Notes under the pieces: generated by a model | Database searches by the model: none | Told to the model about the DNA's origin: nothing | Seen by the model: only the letters and a program-made list of their open reading frames with translations | Made by a program: the position numbers and the translations under genes | Assembly: GCA_025716815.1 (NCBI GenBank) | Contig: JAIXMN010000013.1 | Coordinates: forward strand, 124,001-188,000 | Reading direction: 5' to 3' | DNA from: Dichotomocladium elegans | Lineage: Eukaryota; Mucoromycota; Mucoromycetes; Mucorales; Lichtheimiaceae | Length of the DNA: 64,000 bases | Shown: positions 45,342 to 57,899 of the stretch, in pieces | How the letters are laid out: each line of letters begins with the position of its first letter | How positions within the stretch are numbered: the first letter of the stretch is position 1

Positions 45342-46523
45342 ATGTGGCGATCCATTGCGCGACAATCACACTTTGTATCCGCCACGATTAAAAGTCATGG
45401 TCGTCGTGCACCGGGTGCTGCTGCAACCTATACGACCATGCAGGCCGGCGACTTTTGCATCCTTCGCGAAATCAAATCGAACCGCAAATATCTAATTGGT
45501 CCACTTGAGGCGGGGCAAATTAAGGATCACAAAGGCGGTGTGATCGATCATGCTGATGTGATTGGCAAGCCTGTACGAAGTATTGTCCGCACTCATATTG
45601 GTATTGTCAGTTTGGATATGGCATTGCCGAAGCATGAAAAAAGCTAAAGCAAGTACGATATAGATAATGCTGGTTTCATGATTCACAAGGTAAAACAAAA
45701 CAAAACAGAAAAAAACAGGCCGGCGCGTAGAGGAAGGGGGAAACGGGATCTTGACCAGCTTTTCTATCTGTAGCCGACCCTGGAAGAATACGTTATGAAT
45801 GTGCAGCGGGCGTGCACCCCCGTCTATACGAAGGATGCTTCTGCTATTGTAAAGTTCCCCCTCCTCTTCTTTCTCCCAACTACGATGTAACGGCTGACAA
45901 TATATCGACCCCATGGGGTTGGCTGGGCGAGTTAGGTCCAAATGCTCGATATTGAGCCAGGCCACAACATTCTCGAGGCTGGTACCGGCAACGGCGCGCT
46001 GACGCTCTACCTTGCCCGGGCAGTATCCTTAGACGGCCATGTCCACACTTTTGATATCCGCGAGTCGCATTCCCGCACCGCTCAAAAGCACGTTGAACGT
46101 TACGAACGCGGCCGATACAGGGACACCGTGTCATTTCATTTGGGTGACGTAACCGAGATGGCACCGGTCATAATACCTGACTTCCAAGTGGACGGTATTG
46201 TTCTCGACATGCCCGAACCAAATAAGGCACTGGAGGCGCTTCTGCCGGTTCTGAAAGACGATCGATTCATCGTGTGCTATCTGCCCAACATGACTCAGGT
46301 GTTGGATCTCGTAAAGACCATTCGCGCCCTGCCTGTCGTCCTTGAGGCTTGTATTGAAACAGAGTGGAAGGAATGGGAGATTCGAGCCACACAAGTTCGG
46401 CAGACAGAAGACTTGGCCTGGGTATGCCGCCCAAAGAACTATGATGTAAAGGGCCACACGGCTTTTTTGGCAAAGTTACGAAAAACAGGCTCGCCCCGAC
46501 GAAAAGAGATATCGAGCGATTAA
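45342..46523 (+). CDS. tRNA (adenine-58-N1)-methyltransferase catalytic subunit, probably mitochondrial
   Basis: SAM-dependent enzyme placing m1A58 in the tRNA T-loop. The start at 45342 gives a basic, Ser/Ala-rich leader (MWRSIARQSHFVSATIKSHG) like a mitochondrial presequence. Then comes the Trm61/Gcd14 N-terminal beta domain (MQAGDFCILREIKSNRKYLI, then GGVIDHADVIGKPVRSIV) and, across an intron, PTLEEYVMNVQRACTPVYTKDA. The last exon has the SAM motif ILEAGTGNGALTLYLARAV, acidic FDIRESHSRTAQKHVE, and VDGIVLDMPEPNKALEALLP. That is followed by WKEWEIRATQVRQTEDLAWV. Intron ends near 45.6-45.77 kb and 45.85-45.94 kb were not fixed. The alternative is cytosolic Trm61, but the leader and divergence favour an organelle form. 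Confidence 0.85.
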
Positions 46524-46923
46524 AGGCATCAAGCGTTGTTGGTCTGCAGGGCAACCATGTGACTGGTGTGGAAAGTCCCATTAATACGACGAGAAAAGGC
46601 TTGTCTCGGTTCTTTTTTTTTTTTTGTGTTTCCTGAGCATCTTATTTCACCTTAATGCGTCCGCCGATGTCTTTATCCTCCGACATATTACGCCGATTTT
46701 GACAATGAGCTTTTTTTTGGGGGGTGGGTGTTGTAAGAGAGGAAGAAGGAAGGCTCGTGAATGAGCAAGGGCTAAAGCAAAAGAAATACCATACAAGGAG
46801 AAAAAGAAACAGCGGGGGGGGGAGGAGAGATGGCGAGAAGGGCAAAATGTGAACTGCATGAAGAAATGTTTTCTTTTGTACTTTTTTCTTTTTCTTTTTC
46901 CTTTTTCACCACCCCTGTAACTT

Positions 46924-48908
46924 ATGGCTAGCCTTCTCTCAAGCGCTACAAGGAGTCGGTCGCTATCATCCGCCACAACAGCAATTCCACAGCCTCCTGA
47001 GCCGGAATACACGAATCACCCGCCCGCACCTTCAGTCCCAGTGCCCGCCAGAACCAGTACAGGTTCACGGTATAGTGGCGTCTTCTCCACGAGTGCACCG
47101 ACTGCCCCAGCATCGATCCACAATTATGACCAAAGCCGGCATCTCTCAACCGGCTCATTTGCAAGCTCCCACAGCTCAGATAGTCGTCAATCCCTTATAC
47201 CGACAGAAACGTCACTGTCCATTGAGTTTGAAGGTGGCACGCATGTCATCATCAGACCCAATAGGATTGTGCGAGGTAAGAGGCCCCTCCTTTACCGAAA
47301 GATCCCAGACAGGTTTTTGACACGGATGCTCCATATCCATAAAAAAAAAGGGAAGGTCATTTTCGATACCGCAGACCGTATCATGTTGACGCGTATTCGC
47401 ATTCGGGTAAGCAAAAAACTTTTTTTTTGATTAGGCAAGGATATATATGCCGTCATATTAATCTCTCACGCTGCTCTTTTTCGCTTGTGTAGTTTCGGGC
47501 AGAGGAATCGGCTATGGTCAAGATCGAGGAAGGAGGGGCTGATAATGAATGGATTCATAAAATGATTACCACCTTTTTCGAGACCGATTGGAAGCTATGG
47601 GGAAACGAAACCAGTAGTAGGTAGCAATGCCGCGTCTGTAGGAATGCATACGATAGCCATTTCTTTTTTCGACCTTAGGTTATTCTCAGTGCCCTTGGGA
47701 CGATCTTGAAGCAGGTCACTATGAATTTCCTTTTGCATTAAAGGTAATTTATTGATCTGATCACCTCGTCGCGTCATTGGTGTAACATTAAGAGCTCTTG
47801 TCATCCGCCCGGCCCTCCCCCTCACTCCGCCTGTGTTGTTTTAGTTTCCAAATGTCAACTATCCACCTAGCGCAGAGGAGCCTCATGGGTTTACGATACG
47901 CTATGTCTGGTGTGCACAAGCGGATGGACCTGCATTGAAAACAGGCCTTAAGAGCCGAGAGTACATCACGCCTTATCGACCAATTATGTTGTCTACAGCA
48001 GGTAAGCAGGGTTTTGCTGGAGGGAGCGAACGGTATGTTTTCTTAAAATATTCAGTCATTAGATAAGGAATGGGTTTATCGGGAGACGCTGATGAAAGAT
48101 AAAAAGCATGCGTTGGTTGAAGTCCAAACGAAGCTGTATAAGCAATCGTACTGCCCAGGTATTTTGAAGGCGAAGCTATTATGCCTTAGCCACCCAGATC
48201 CTGAAATGAAAAGGAATAGACGAGCCTTTTGAGATGCAGCTCCGGCTGACGGCGCTGCAGGCCGACGCGAAGATTCATGGTATCGAGTATGTGTTCCGCA
48301 AGCACCACGAGGGTAAAATGCTTGTGCAGCAAGGGACTGCATTTCGCGAATACATCCGAGCTGTAATTCATGGGCGTGTACCCATCACCAGCAATGCCAA
48401 CGATAACCAAATATCCGAAACCGTTCGCTTCGGCGTCCCCACACGGATGGTATCGCCATCCTTTACCACCCGCCACACCCGGGTGCATTATGACCTCCAA
48501 TTCATTATTAACATCGAACATGGTCACCACATCTTTCGGATGAGCAGTCCCGTAGACTTTACCATCCCAATCATCATTGCGAACCTCCCACACGACAATC
48601 TACTCCGCATTCCAGGCCTGACCTCTATCGAAGATTACCGCGACAGCAAGGAGTGTCCGATATTTTTTGACCCATCGATGGAGGAGCCTCCGGCCACGCC
48701 TCCGGCCACTTTTTCTGTAACATCCCCGCCGGTCAATGAGGAGCCCCCAAATTACTTTAGCCTTCAGGAACAGCCGCCTCAGCTCGAACTGAGAAAAGAA
48801 CGCAAGGAGCGAACCGTCTTCTTGACCCGCCCAGCCAAAGGCGCCTTTCATGGCCACGAGATTCTCCCAGCCACACTTATCCCTGGCCTTTTTGATGAGG
48901 ACTGGTGA
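46924..48908 (+). CDS. Alpha-arrestin-like trafficking adaptor
   Basis: Arrestin-fold adaptor; fungal alpha-arrestins recruit the Rsp5/Nedd4 ubiquitin ligase to plasma-membrane transporters. The start at 46924 gives a Ser/Pro-rich leader (MASLLSSATRSRSLSSATTA). The N-arrestin part begins LSIEFEGGTHVIIRPNRIVR and runs over short exons including VIFDTADRIMLTRIRIRF, WDDLEAGHYEFPFAL, FPNVNYPPSAEEPHGFTIRY and DKEWVYRETLMKDKKHALVE. The C-arrestin part (from 48234) has HYDLQFIINIEHGHHIF and PIIIANLPHDNLLRIPG. Near the C-terminus NEEPPNYFSL contains a PPxY motif, the expected WW-domain ligand. It ends LIPGLFDEDW. About seven exons. Cargo is unknown; two permeases lie in the window, but no link is implied. 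Confidence 0.82.
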
Positions 48909-49385
48909 TCTCTAGGGGGGGGAGAAGACACTATTATACACCATTTCCCAAAATCCAATATCGCTCGCCATCCTATTCCAAAGTCGTCGGATGACTATAA
49001 TACAAGTCGCTTCTGCCAAGGACATTTTAAGAGTACAAAACATTTGGAGGTGTTTACAATTTGAATGCACAGTCCTGATGGGTGGGTGCAGGGCAATATT
49101 GACGAGGATGGCTGTCTTAAATCTGCCGCTTGCATAAATAGACTTTTTAACGGGTGAATGCGAAAATAAAGAGCTGTCGCGTTTCAGCGTTTCACCCTCT
49201 GGTTTTGATTGACTGGGCGGCGGCGGCTCGTTGGACGACGTACACCGCCGTTGGCTATGGGGATGCAGAGAGATTACTGCGAGGGGAGTGACACGTGCAA
49301 GCGAAATCACTAAAATGACCCTGCCACCAACGCGCTGCTTTCCTTTAGGGGAATAAAGGCACTCCCTTCCCTTCTCTTTTGTCTT

Positions 49386-50425
49386 ATGTATACTCTCTCA
49401 TTCATTCCCTCTCCCCCCACTGTTCTAACCATCACGATGCTATCGACTGCAAAGAACGATACCGCTCCTCGGCGACATCGAACAACATCGTTTGTCCACC
49501 CGCGCGAAAATAATGTCACCATGCCCCGCCATTCGCAATCGAGTGGATCGTCGCAGATCGGCCCAGCCGAAATGAACACCGGCTCTGCCAAACCACTCGA
49601 TTCGATCCACGAACGGATCGCCCGTGTCTCTGTCGCCGAAAAGCCGTCGTCTTTGGCCACCCCGCCTGCGGCCTCAGCCAGTACCGGAGTCGCTGTTTCC
49701 CGGCAATCACGTCTTCCTAGGCGGCAATACGTTCGTCTCCAAAAGAACAATACCATGAAGCATGCATATCCAAACACCCGTCCAAGCCAGAGCGAAGTGA
49801 TTCAGCGATGTCGGCAGCCATATCTGCAAGAACAACAGCAGCAGCAGCAATCGAGAAAGCACGAGATCCACTCTATCTGGTCCATCACCGCTGACGAAAA
49901 AAAGTACCAAGACACTACTAATAATAACAAGAACGATACCATCCGCCAACTTCTCCAAAGGACATTTCAAGACCTCTTCCCAGACGAGGCCGTCGTCTCG
50001 ACGGAAACCATGGTCCATCGGATCCGGGCCCGCCTTGATGAACAGCAATCGCGGATACAGCAGCTCGAATCAAGCCAGGCGAGACTTTTGGGTATACTAC
50101 CGTAAATACAGCAACGGATGAAAACAAGAGAGAAAGAGGAGCTGACATGATGTGTGCAATAGCATCCGATTACAGAGCTCAATTTGAGCTAGAGAAACGC
50201 GCCCTGCTCAAGCAGCAAGAAGAGCAGTTCGAGACACTGAAGCTGAAATACCGGGTAGGACTTGAGCAGATTGTGGAACAATGGCTGAGCCACGAAGCAG
50301 CAGAGCAGGAGCAATGGATGGACCAGATCCAGCAGCAAACCGAACAAAGAGTCGCATCTTTAGAAGGGCAGTGGAAAGAGCGGGCAGCTCGTTTACAAGA
50401 ACAATTAAAACGCCATCAGGCATAA
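49386..50425 (+). CDS. Coiled-coil protein of unknown function
   Basis: I do not recognise the family. Exon 1 (ATG at 49386, or the in-frame ATG at 49437) encodes a basic, Ser/Pro-rich, probably disordered region with PRRHRTTSFVHPRENN and a QEQQQQQQS run. A helical segment follows (IRQLLQRTFQDLFPDEAVVS) and then a coiled-coil start, RIRARLDEQQSRIQQLESSQ. A small intron (donor GTATACTACC near 50091, acceptor GCAATAG near 50161) joins to exon 2, which is almost entirely heptad-like: FELEKRALLKQQEEQFETLK through ERAARLQEQLKRHQA. Without splicing the frame stops at 50105. About 320 residues. A cytoskeletal or scaffold role is conceivable but unsupported. Confidence 0.7.
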
Positions 50426-50656
50426 CAAAATAAGAGCGGTCTACAAGTTTTGTATGGGCTAAGCAAGGGGTGGTGGTGATGATGATGGTGGTGGTGGTGG
50501 CGATGAATACAGGAACATTTGAATGGCTGCCTAGAGATATCTTTTGGGGGATGGCGCTTTTTTTTCATATTGCCCTGGTCTTTGCGGGTGAGAGGGAGGA
50601 TGTGGGGAGTCGTGGGCGTCGGCTGGAGAATAGCATACCGGGATATGGCGATGGCA

Positions 50657-50683
50657 GTGTGTGTGTGTGTGTGTGTGTGTGTG
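50657..50683. repeat. (GT)n microsatellite
   Basis: About 13 GT dinucleotides in the short intergenic gap between the convergent coiled-coil and mitochondrial-carrier genes. Confidence 0.9.
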
Positions 50684-50755
50684 GAGGAACAAGGAGGTAA
50701 GATGCATGGGCAACAGGGCATGTAGAATAAGGGAGGGCGATGGTAGGCTTGTCCT

Positions 50756-52805
50756 TTACGAAATATCAAGCTTTCGTTTGCTCCATTCGTATGTGACATA
50801 ACTGATGCTGATGGCAGGGACCACCTTGAGCAGGACAAACAGGCATGCTTCAGTAAACGGAATCTCTCTCTCTCTCTCTCTCTCTGCCCGTAAATTGGTA
50901 ATGGCCAAATACCTTCAATAAGGTGGGTCCCAACCCTCGATAGAACTCACGTATCCCACCTGCCCGATAGGTCACCTGGACAGCTTCCCATGGCGATTTG
51001 TAGTATCGAGGATGGGCCGGTGTCCCCTGAGCTTGGAGTCTATACAAATGATATAAGATACAATGTTCCTCTTCTTGTGAGAGCTAGTACCTTGTTCGAA
51101 TCACCTAGGTCGGACGCACTACGTTAATGATGTTTTATCTTTATTTGCGACACACACACACAAACAGAAAGAAAGAAAAAACTTACATTGAGTGGATAGA
51201 CGCTAGTAGCACCTATAGATCCACTAACCATACCACACAACCACAGGACAAGCACACTTGGTTGCTTTGGTGTTACGCCGTGCTCTTCTTCCATGTAGGC
51301 CAGGTACGTAAATTTGAGGGTCTCATAGATCCCTATATATATATATAGGATGCATACAACACGCAAGCAGAGTGAGCACCCGCATGGATCTCTGTCATCA
51401 TCAGCTCACCTAAATCTAATGCTTGATACGGGAACACGCCCACCAAGCCAAGTGTCTATTTTTTTTTTTCTTATCCTGTCAGCCAGCCCTTTTTTTGAAG
51501 GGGGATGTTGGGGGTGGGGTGGGGTTTGGAGGCCGCCTTTATATTTACCAATCCCGGCCAAAATGCACGTATACCAGCGCGCGCATACATGCTCTTGATG
51601 GTATCAAAAATGATCGAGTTCTTGTTCGCGTTCTGGATCTTGCCCTCCCGGTGGAGGGACATGATGCGCGTCTTGAGCGTCTCAACCGGGTAAATCGAGA
51701 ATTGGGAGCACATGCCAGCAACGCCGCCGGCCATGAAGCGTGCGCCTGTCGGGATACTGTCCTTGTCTTCATAGTCAAAGGCGCTCGCAATCACGCGCTT
51801 GCCGGTCTCGTACGAGTAGAATTTGATGGCCGATTCCGGCACGATCTTCATCACATTAAGACCATTCCCGACAAAGAACCCGCGCCAGCCCCCTTGTTGA
51901 TAAAGCGTCGTGATGGCCTGACGGAGCGTGACATGCGCAGACTGATGCGTGATCAAGTACACCTTGAGCCGGTCAAACGGCGCGGTGCATGTCCGAGAGC
52001 ACGCGCCCGCAAGCCCGCCCGCGAGCAGATATCGCAGCGCATGGCTAGACGTCTCGTCGGTCGGTGGAATCGTCACCTCCGCGTCTGGCGACAGCCGCGT
52101 CGACGATTGGTAATAACGATAGATCTCGCTCATATTGGTTTGCGGCAGGAGCTACAGAGACAGGACTTTTTTTTTTAGCCAAAGGCAGACGCTTGCTATG
52201 CAATGGACCACTTGCCAGCAGAAAGTTTTTGAACTCATGAAAGTCAATGACGCCGTTTCCATCTAACAAAGCCATCCCCAACCATCCCACATATCTCTTG
52301 TTTTTAAAAAAAGATATCCTTCCGTCCAAAGGCATATAGGCAACACTAAACACATACCTAAATCCATCAGTTGCATAAAGTCCATAAACTCCTCACGAGA
52401 GATCTGAATCCCTGTGTTCTGTAGCATCGTCTCGAGATCGCTCGGCAATAACCTGCCATCACCATTGCGATCGATGCTTTGGAAAAGCTGCCATAATTCA
52501 CGCTCTTTGTCATTCACGTATGCCTTGAACTCATGGAAATCGACGAGCCCATCGTTCGTAGTGTCGCATCGCTCAAGAAGCTCATTGACATATTTGTTCC
52601 GCGCAGGCAGATGGGTCATTTGTGTAAAACCCTTTCGAATAGCTTCGCCATCGAGATACCCACTTTTGTTCCGATCGAGGTTATCAAACAGATCACGTAT
52701 GCGCTGGTCCCGCTCACTCGGTGTCTCTGAGAGATAAAACTCGGTGGCAATAGTCGTAGTTTGGGTGGTAGCGGGCTCGTTTGGCATACTTCGGCATGTG
52801 GGCAT
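50756..52805 (-). CDS. EF-hand mitochondrial carrier (SCaMC/Sal1-type ATP-Mg/Pi carrier)
   Basis: Inner-membrane carrier exchanging adenine nucleotide for phosphate under Ca2+ control. The start is 52805 or, more likely, the in-frame ATG at 52787 (MPNEPATTQTTTIATEF). The N-terminal half has EF-hand loops DRNKSGYLDGEAI, DTTNDGLVDFHEF, DRNGDGRLLPSDL and, across an intron, DGNGVIDFHEF. Three carrier repeats follow: LLAGGLAGACSRTCTAPFDR; FMAGGVAGMCSQFSIYPVET with LKTR; and LCGMVSGSIGATSVYPLN. The third repeat is completed through a 14-nt microexon at 51105-51118 that restores PLN-xVRPR-LQAQG. The last exon gives VVPAISISYVTYEWSKRKLD and a stop at 50756. About nine exons; one intron carries a (CT)n run at 50861-50885. 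Confidence 0.93.
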
Positions 52806-53240
52806 TTAAAAAAAAAAAAAAAAGTTTCGGCCCTCGCTCGGACTCACTTTGCTCCACTCCACTCTGAGCTAGTAAATAAATCTCTATTTTGACACGTGAC
52901 AAATCGCAAAAAGGGTAAAAACAAAAAAAAAGTGCCAGAACGGGGTTGTTTCGGGAGAGTGAGTTCCAGTGTCTACAAAGCCATCTAATCAAAGCGGGCC
53001 CTTCAGAGGCCTTTTTAGAAACAAAAGAGGCGGAGGAGCCCGTTCGTTTGGGCGCGAAGAATTGATGCAGGCAGCCAATTTAAATCAGAACCAGCAGGGC
53101 TCTGGACGGGAATGGCTTAAATATAATACTGTAAATTTATTTTTTCCTATGCGGAAGACTAGAATAGATGTGTAGTAGGCAAGGTCTGATAAAGAGTAGT
53201 ACGTAAAGTAGGGGAAAGCGAATGGTAAAGGAGATGGGGA

Positions 53241-54555
<1,315 letters not shown>

Positions 54556-54569
54556 TCAGACGATCAAAT

Positions 54570-55045
54570 TAAAGGAAATAATGAAATGGCAGAACTTTAT
54601 TCAAAAAGACTATGAACAAGCGTATCATCATGCTAACGTTGAGTTGATACACCACAACACCATGCTTTTGAGAAGGAACGGAAGTTGTATCTGCTGCTTC
54701 GGCGATGATGAAGGAGAAATGGTAAATCTCGCTCTCTCTCCCCGGTCTGAGATCGAGCCCCCCCTTTTGAATGACATCTTGCATCAGCCGATAGAGCGTC
54801 TTTTGGATAGTCAAGTCCCTCAATCCCTTGCGCAGTTGCTCCACGAAGTTTCTCTACGGAACAACCCCCTGGTTCCACGTTTTCTTAAGATAATGCCAGG
54901 GTCCTTTCCGTGCTGCCAGTCCCATCGCTGAGCTGGAAGGACACGTATTCCTAGCTGTTTTGGTGCAGCTGATGCAAACAAAACCGTTCCAGACATCAGC
55001 TTGACGTAATCCGTGTGGGTTGCGGTATTGGCGCGCACACCAATG
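54570..55045 (-). pseudogene. N-terminal fragment of IS630/Tc1-type transposase
   Basis: The minus strand matches the relic at 27.8-27.9 kb over the linker region (nucleotide block around CAGCGATGGG). It encodes, in shifted frames, AAPKQLGIRVLPAQRWDWQH, LRKRGTRGL and VEQLRKGLRDLTIQKTLYRL MQDV, the HTH and linker parts of the family. No catalytic domain is present. It lies between the Rab6 gene start and the Cdc11-type septin 3' end. Confidence 0.65.
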
Positions 55046-55218
55046 ACATGTTCAAAATATAGAAAATGTTATCCGAGAAGCAAATATTTTTTATAGTGAT
55101 GGATCCTCGTGCAACATTAGATTTGTCATCGCACGTCGTAATTTCTAAAGAAATGCGGCATCTGTTTTTTTTGTTGAATCTGCGAGTTTTTAAGTACGGA
55201 ATAAAGTGCGTGCCCGCG

Positions 55219-57330
55219 CTAAGCGTCGGCGATCTGCGCCTGAGCGAGTCTTGACTCCAAATTGCGCAAGGCCTCTTCTTTGCTCAAAAGCTCAGCACGC
55301 TTTTCCTGGATTTCTCGTTGTACCTTCAGTTCAATGTCACGTAGCTGGTAGATTAGCAATTTGGTTAGAGAGGGCAGGGGGGTTTACGTATATTGTATGT
55401 AGATCAACTTTCGAGCTGCAAAATCGCCTAACCTTTTCTTCTTCCTTGCGTAATTGCTCCTCTTTTAGGCGCACACTCTGACTGGCCATGTCATCTGCAT
55501 TTAGGGCCGCATCTCTAAAGAAAGCACCGTTGGTATGCTTTGGTTACTTTCGCTCTATCTAGAACTCCTCTACTATCATATTGCGTACAGTCATCTACTA
55601 CTTACTCAACTTCGCCACCATTCACAGTGCGACTTAGTTTCTCTGTACGATAATTTTCATATAGAAAGTCATGGGTGATCTCCTTGAGATCCTGTAGATG
55701 AGTGCTTGACGAGCTATGGGATGGTGTTCCATGGTAAATATGCGGATAGCCTCTCCGATCAAGTCTTGAACTTACCTCAGCAATGCGGATCGCAGCCGAG
55801 CAAAATCAGAATGTTGCGGGTTGTCCACTATATGTAAAAGAACGATGAATTCCTGCCTCTCCTCTCTACGCATGTGCTCAATGCCTTACCCTCCACGGCA
55901 CCCCAGGGGTACTGTCGTCCGCGAACAGTACGACCATCGACTGTGATTTCCTCGTCACTGCCGATGATAGCAAAAGGAAGAAGAGCTCTTAGCTCGCTGT
56001 TTTCCTCGATAGTGTCCTCATCATCTTCCTCGACATCGTAGGGAAAGTTATAAATCGGGATGTTGTAGTGCTCAATATCTTCCATGATCTACATATCAAG
56101 GGGGACCGTACTCTGGATGTGAATATGCACATTGGGGCTGTATGAACGCAACTTTTTCTTTTTTGGATTACCCTGCGTTTGAAGTCCTTGAGTTCCTGAG
56201 GAGTCAGTGAATCTGCGCGCCCGACGACAGGAATCACATTGACACGTGGTGATAGACGGCGCATCAGCTCAATGTCTATTTCGCGGAGACTATAAAGAGC
56301 GTTCAACAGAAGGGAATGGGTTGATAGATACTGTAACAAGTTGAATCTACTTACGCATGTCCTGTTGGAGAAATGAAGTACAGAAGAGCGTGAACACGAT
56401 TGTCGCGAAAGCGAGGATTACGCTTAATGCGGGATTCTTCGGCGAGGATATCATCGTACTGTCGCTCGAGATACCCGACAATTTCTTGGAAACTAAGCAG
56501 TCCTTGGGTCAGTGCAAGAAATCCTCACGGGCATAATGAGAGTAGATTACAAACCATCGTTCATTGTCGATATTGTCGCCAAATCCAGGTGTATCCACAA
56601 TTGTCAATGAGATTCTGAAATTCGGGTCAGTTTCATCAGGGGGGTAGGCTTTCTCTTTCCCTCCCCCCTCTCCCGCATCCAACCCCATGGTTCTCCCCTT
56701 GTTTCCCTTCCTTCCTTCCTTCTAATCCCGTTTTGCTTCTCCTCGCGCCCGCGATCCCGCTTATACTCTAGGCTCTTCTCTCTTTACGTATACCCCCGCT
56801 CGACCCCTTGCTTTAATGCTGTTACATACCTCACACCGTCTTCATCCAACTCTACGGCGCCAGCAAACCAAAATCATCAATATAGGTACTGCATCCGAAT
56901 ATCCTGTTTTCTTACTCACCCACAGAAACAGGCTTGATAGTAATGCCTTCCTCGTTGTGTGCCTCTTCTGGATTGTCGCACACCTTTTTAGCCAGAACAC
57001 TGGAGTTGCACAAGGTGTTTACAAATGTCGTTCGGCCCGTGCCCGAGGCGCCTACGTATCCGAGAACAACAAACACACAGACATACGGACACACAGACAT
57101 ACCGGGAGGGTGTTTTGATGTGAGCAACTGACCGCAGAGAGAGATAAAGTGTGTGTGTGTGCGTGTGTATGTATATGGCCATGAATTTTACCAACAACCA
57201 TCAATGTGAATTGGAAACCTTTCTTTACGTTCTTTCTGCGGCCTACTAGTCTCTGCAGTTTTTGTATCGTTCACTTTAATAAGCCATGCTCATAGTTCGA
57301 AAGATACACAAATGGACTTACGTGCGACAT
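55219..57330 (-). CDS. Core septin, Cdc11/AspA type
   Basis: Septin that caps or joins hetero-oligomers at septa and hyphal tips. The start at 57330 is a 9-nt coding exon (ATG TCG CAC) before a GTAAGT donor. The next exon is RLVGRRKNVKKGFQFTLMVV, and the P-loop reads GASGTGRTTFVNTLC, with Arg where most septins have Lys, as in the Cdc11/AspA group. A 22-nt microexon (56830-56851, ELDEDGV) links to ISLTIVDTPGFGDNIDNERW. Further motifs: VNVIPVVGRADSLTPQELKD, HYNIPIYNFPYDVEEDDEDT, GRQYPWGAVE and EITHDFLYENYRTEKLS. The C-terminus is a coiled coil (LRKEEEK, then QREIQEKRAELLSKEEALRN) ending AQIADA. About eleven exons. Confidence 0.93.
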
Positions 57331-57899
57331 AATAAAAGAGAGCACTCAATATGGGAAGAGAAATAAAAGAAAGAACAGATGAAAGAGAAAAGAAGGAAGA
57401 AGCGTAAGGAGAAGAGGGAAAAAAGGATCCTAAAAAATCAAGGCAACAGGGGCCAAGAGGGAGGGCGAGCGGCGAAACACTGAGGTATAGGACTATTATT
57501 TTAACTGCGTGCGTGTGTATCTTAATGACTGCGTCGTAAAGGCATGTACTTTGATCTCTCTTGTCCCCATTCTTTTGGAAGGACGCTGAACCGAAGGCAG
57601 AAGGCAGTGTATGCCGATCAAATCAATCCTTGGTATATAGGTGCATGCATTGCGTCAGGACGTTACACACATGTTTTCGACATAATCAAGCATACTGAAA
57701 ACAAACACACACTTTATCAGCGCATAGAATTTTTACTATTACTATTGGGAGTGTGTGTCCGGGGAGGGGGTGAGGAGCGGAGACAGTGTAAGGATGATAT
57801 TTTGCGGATGTAATGTATGTATATATATATGTGTGTGTATGTACGCTGGTAGGTAAGAGAGTAAGAAAACGTGCATAGAATACATCGATTTTCTATAGT

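Noticed and set aside
51070..51104. TTGTTCGAATC near 51092, resembling a tRNA T-loop
   Set aside because: No matching acceptor or anticodon stems. It lies in an intron of the mitochondrial carrier gene.
52969..53175. Short plus-strand frame with a Gly/Arg/Gln-rich stretch upstream of the carrier gene
   Set aside because: No ATG at its beginning, no upstream exon found, and it lies between a gene start and a gene end with low-complexity composition.
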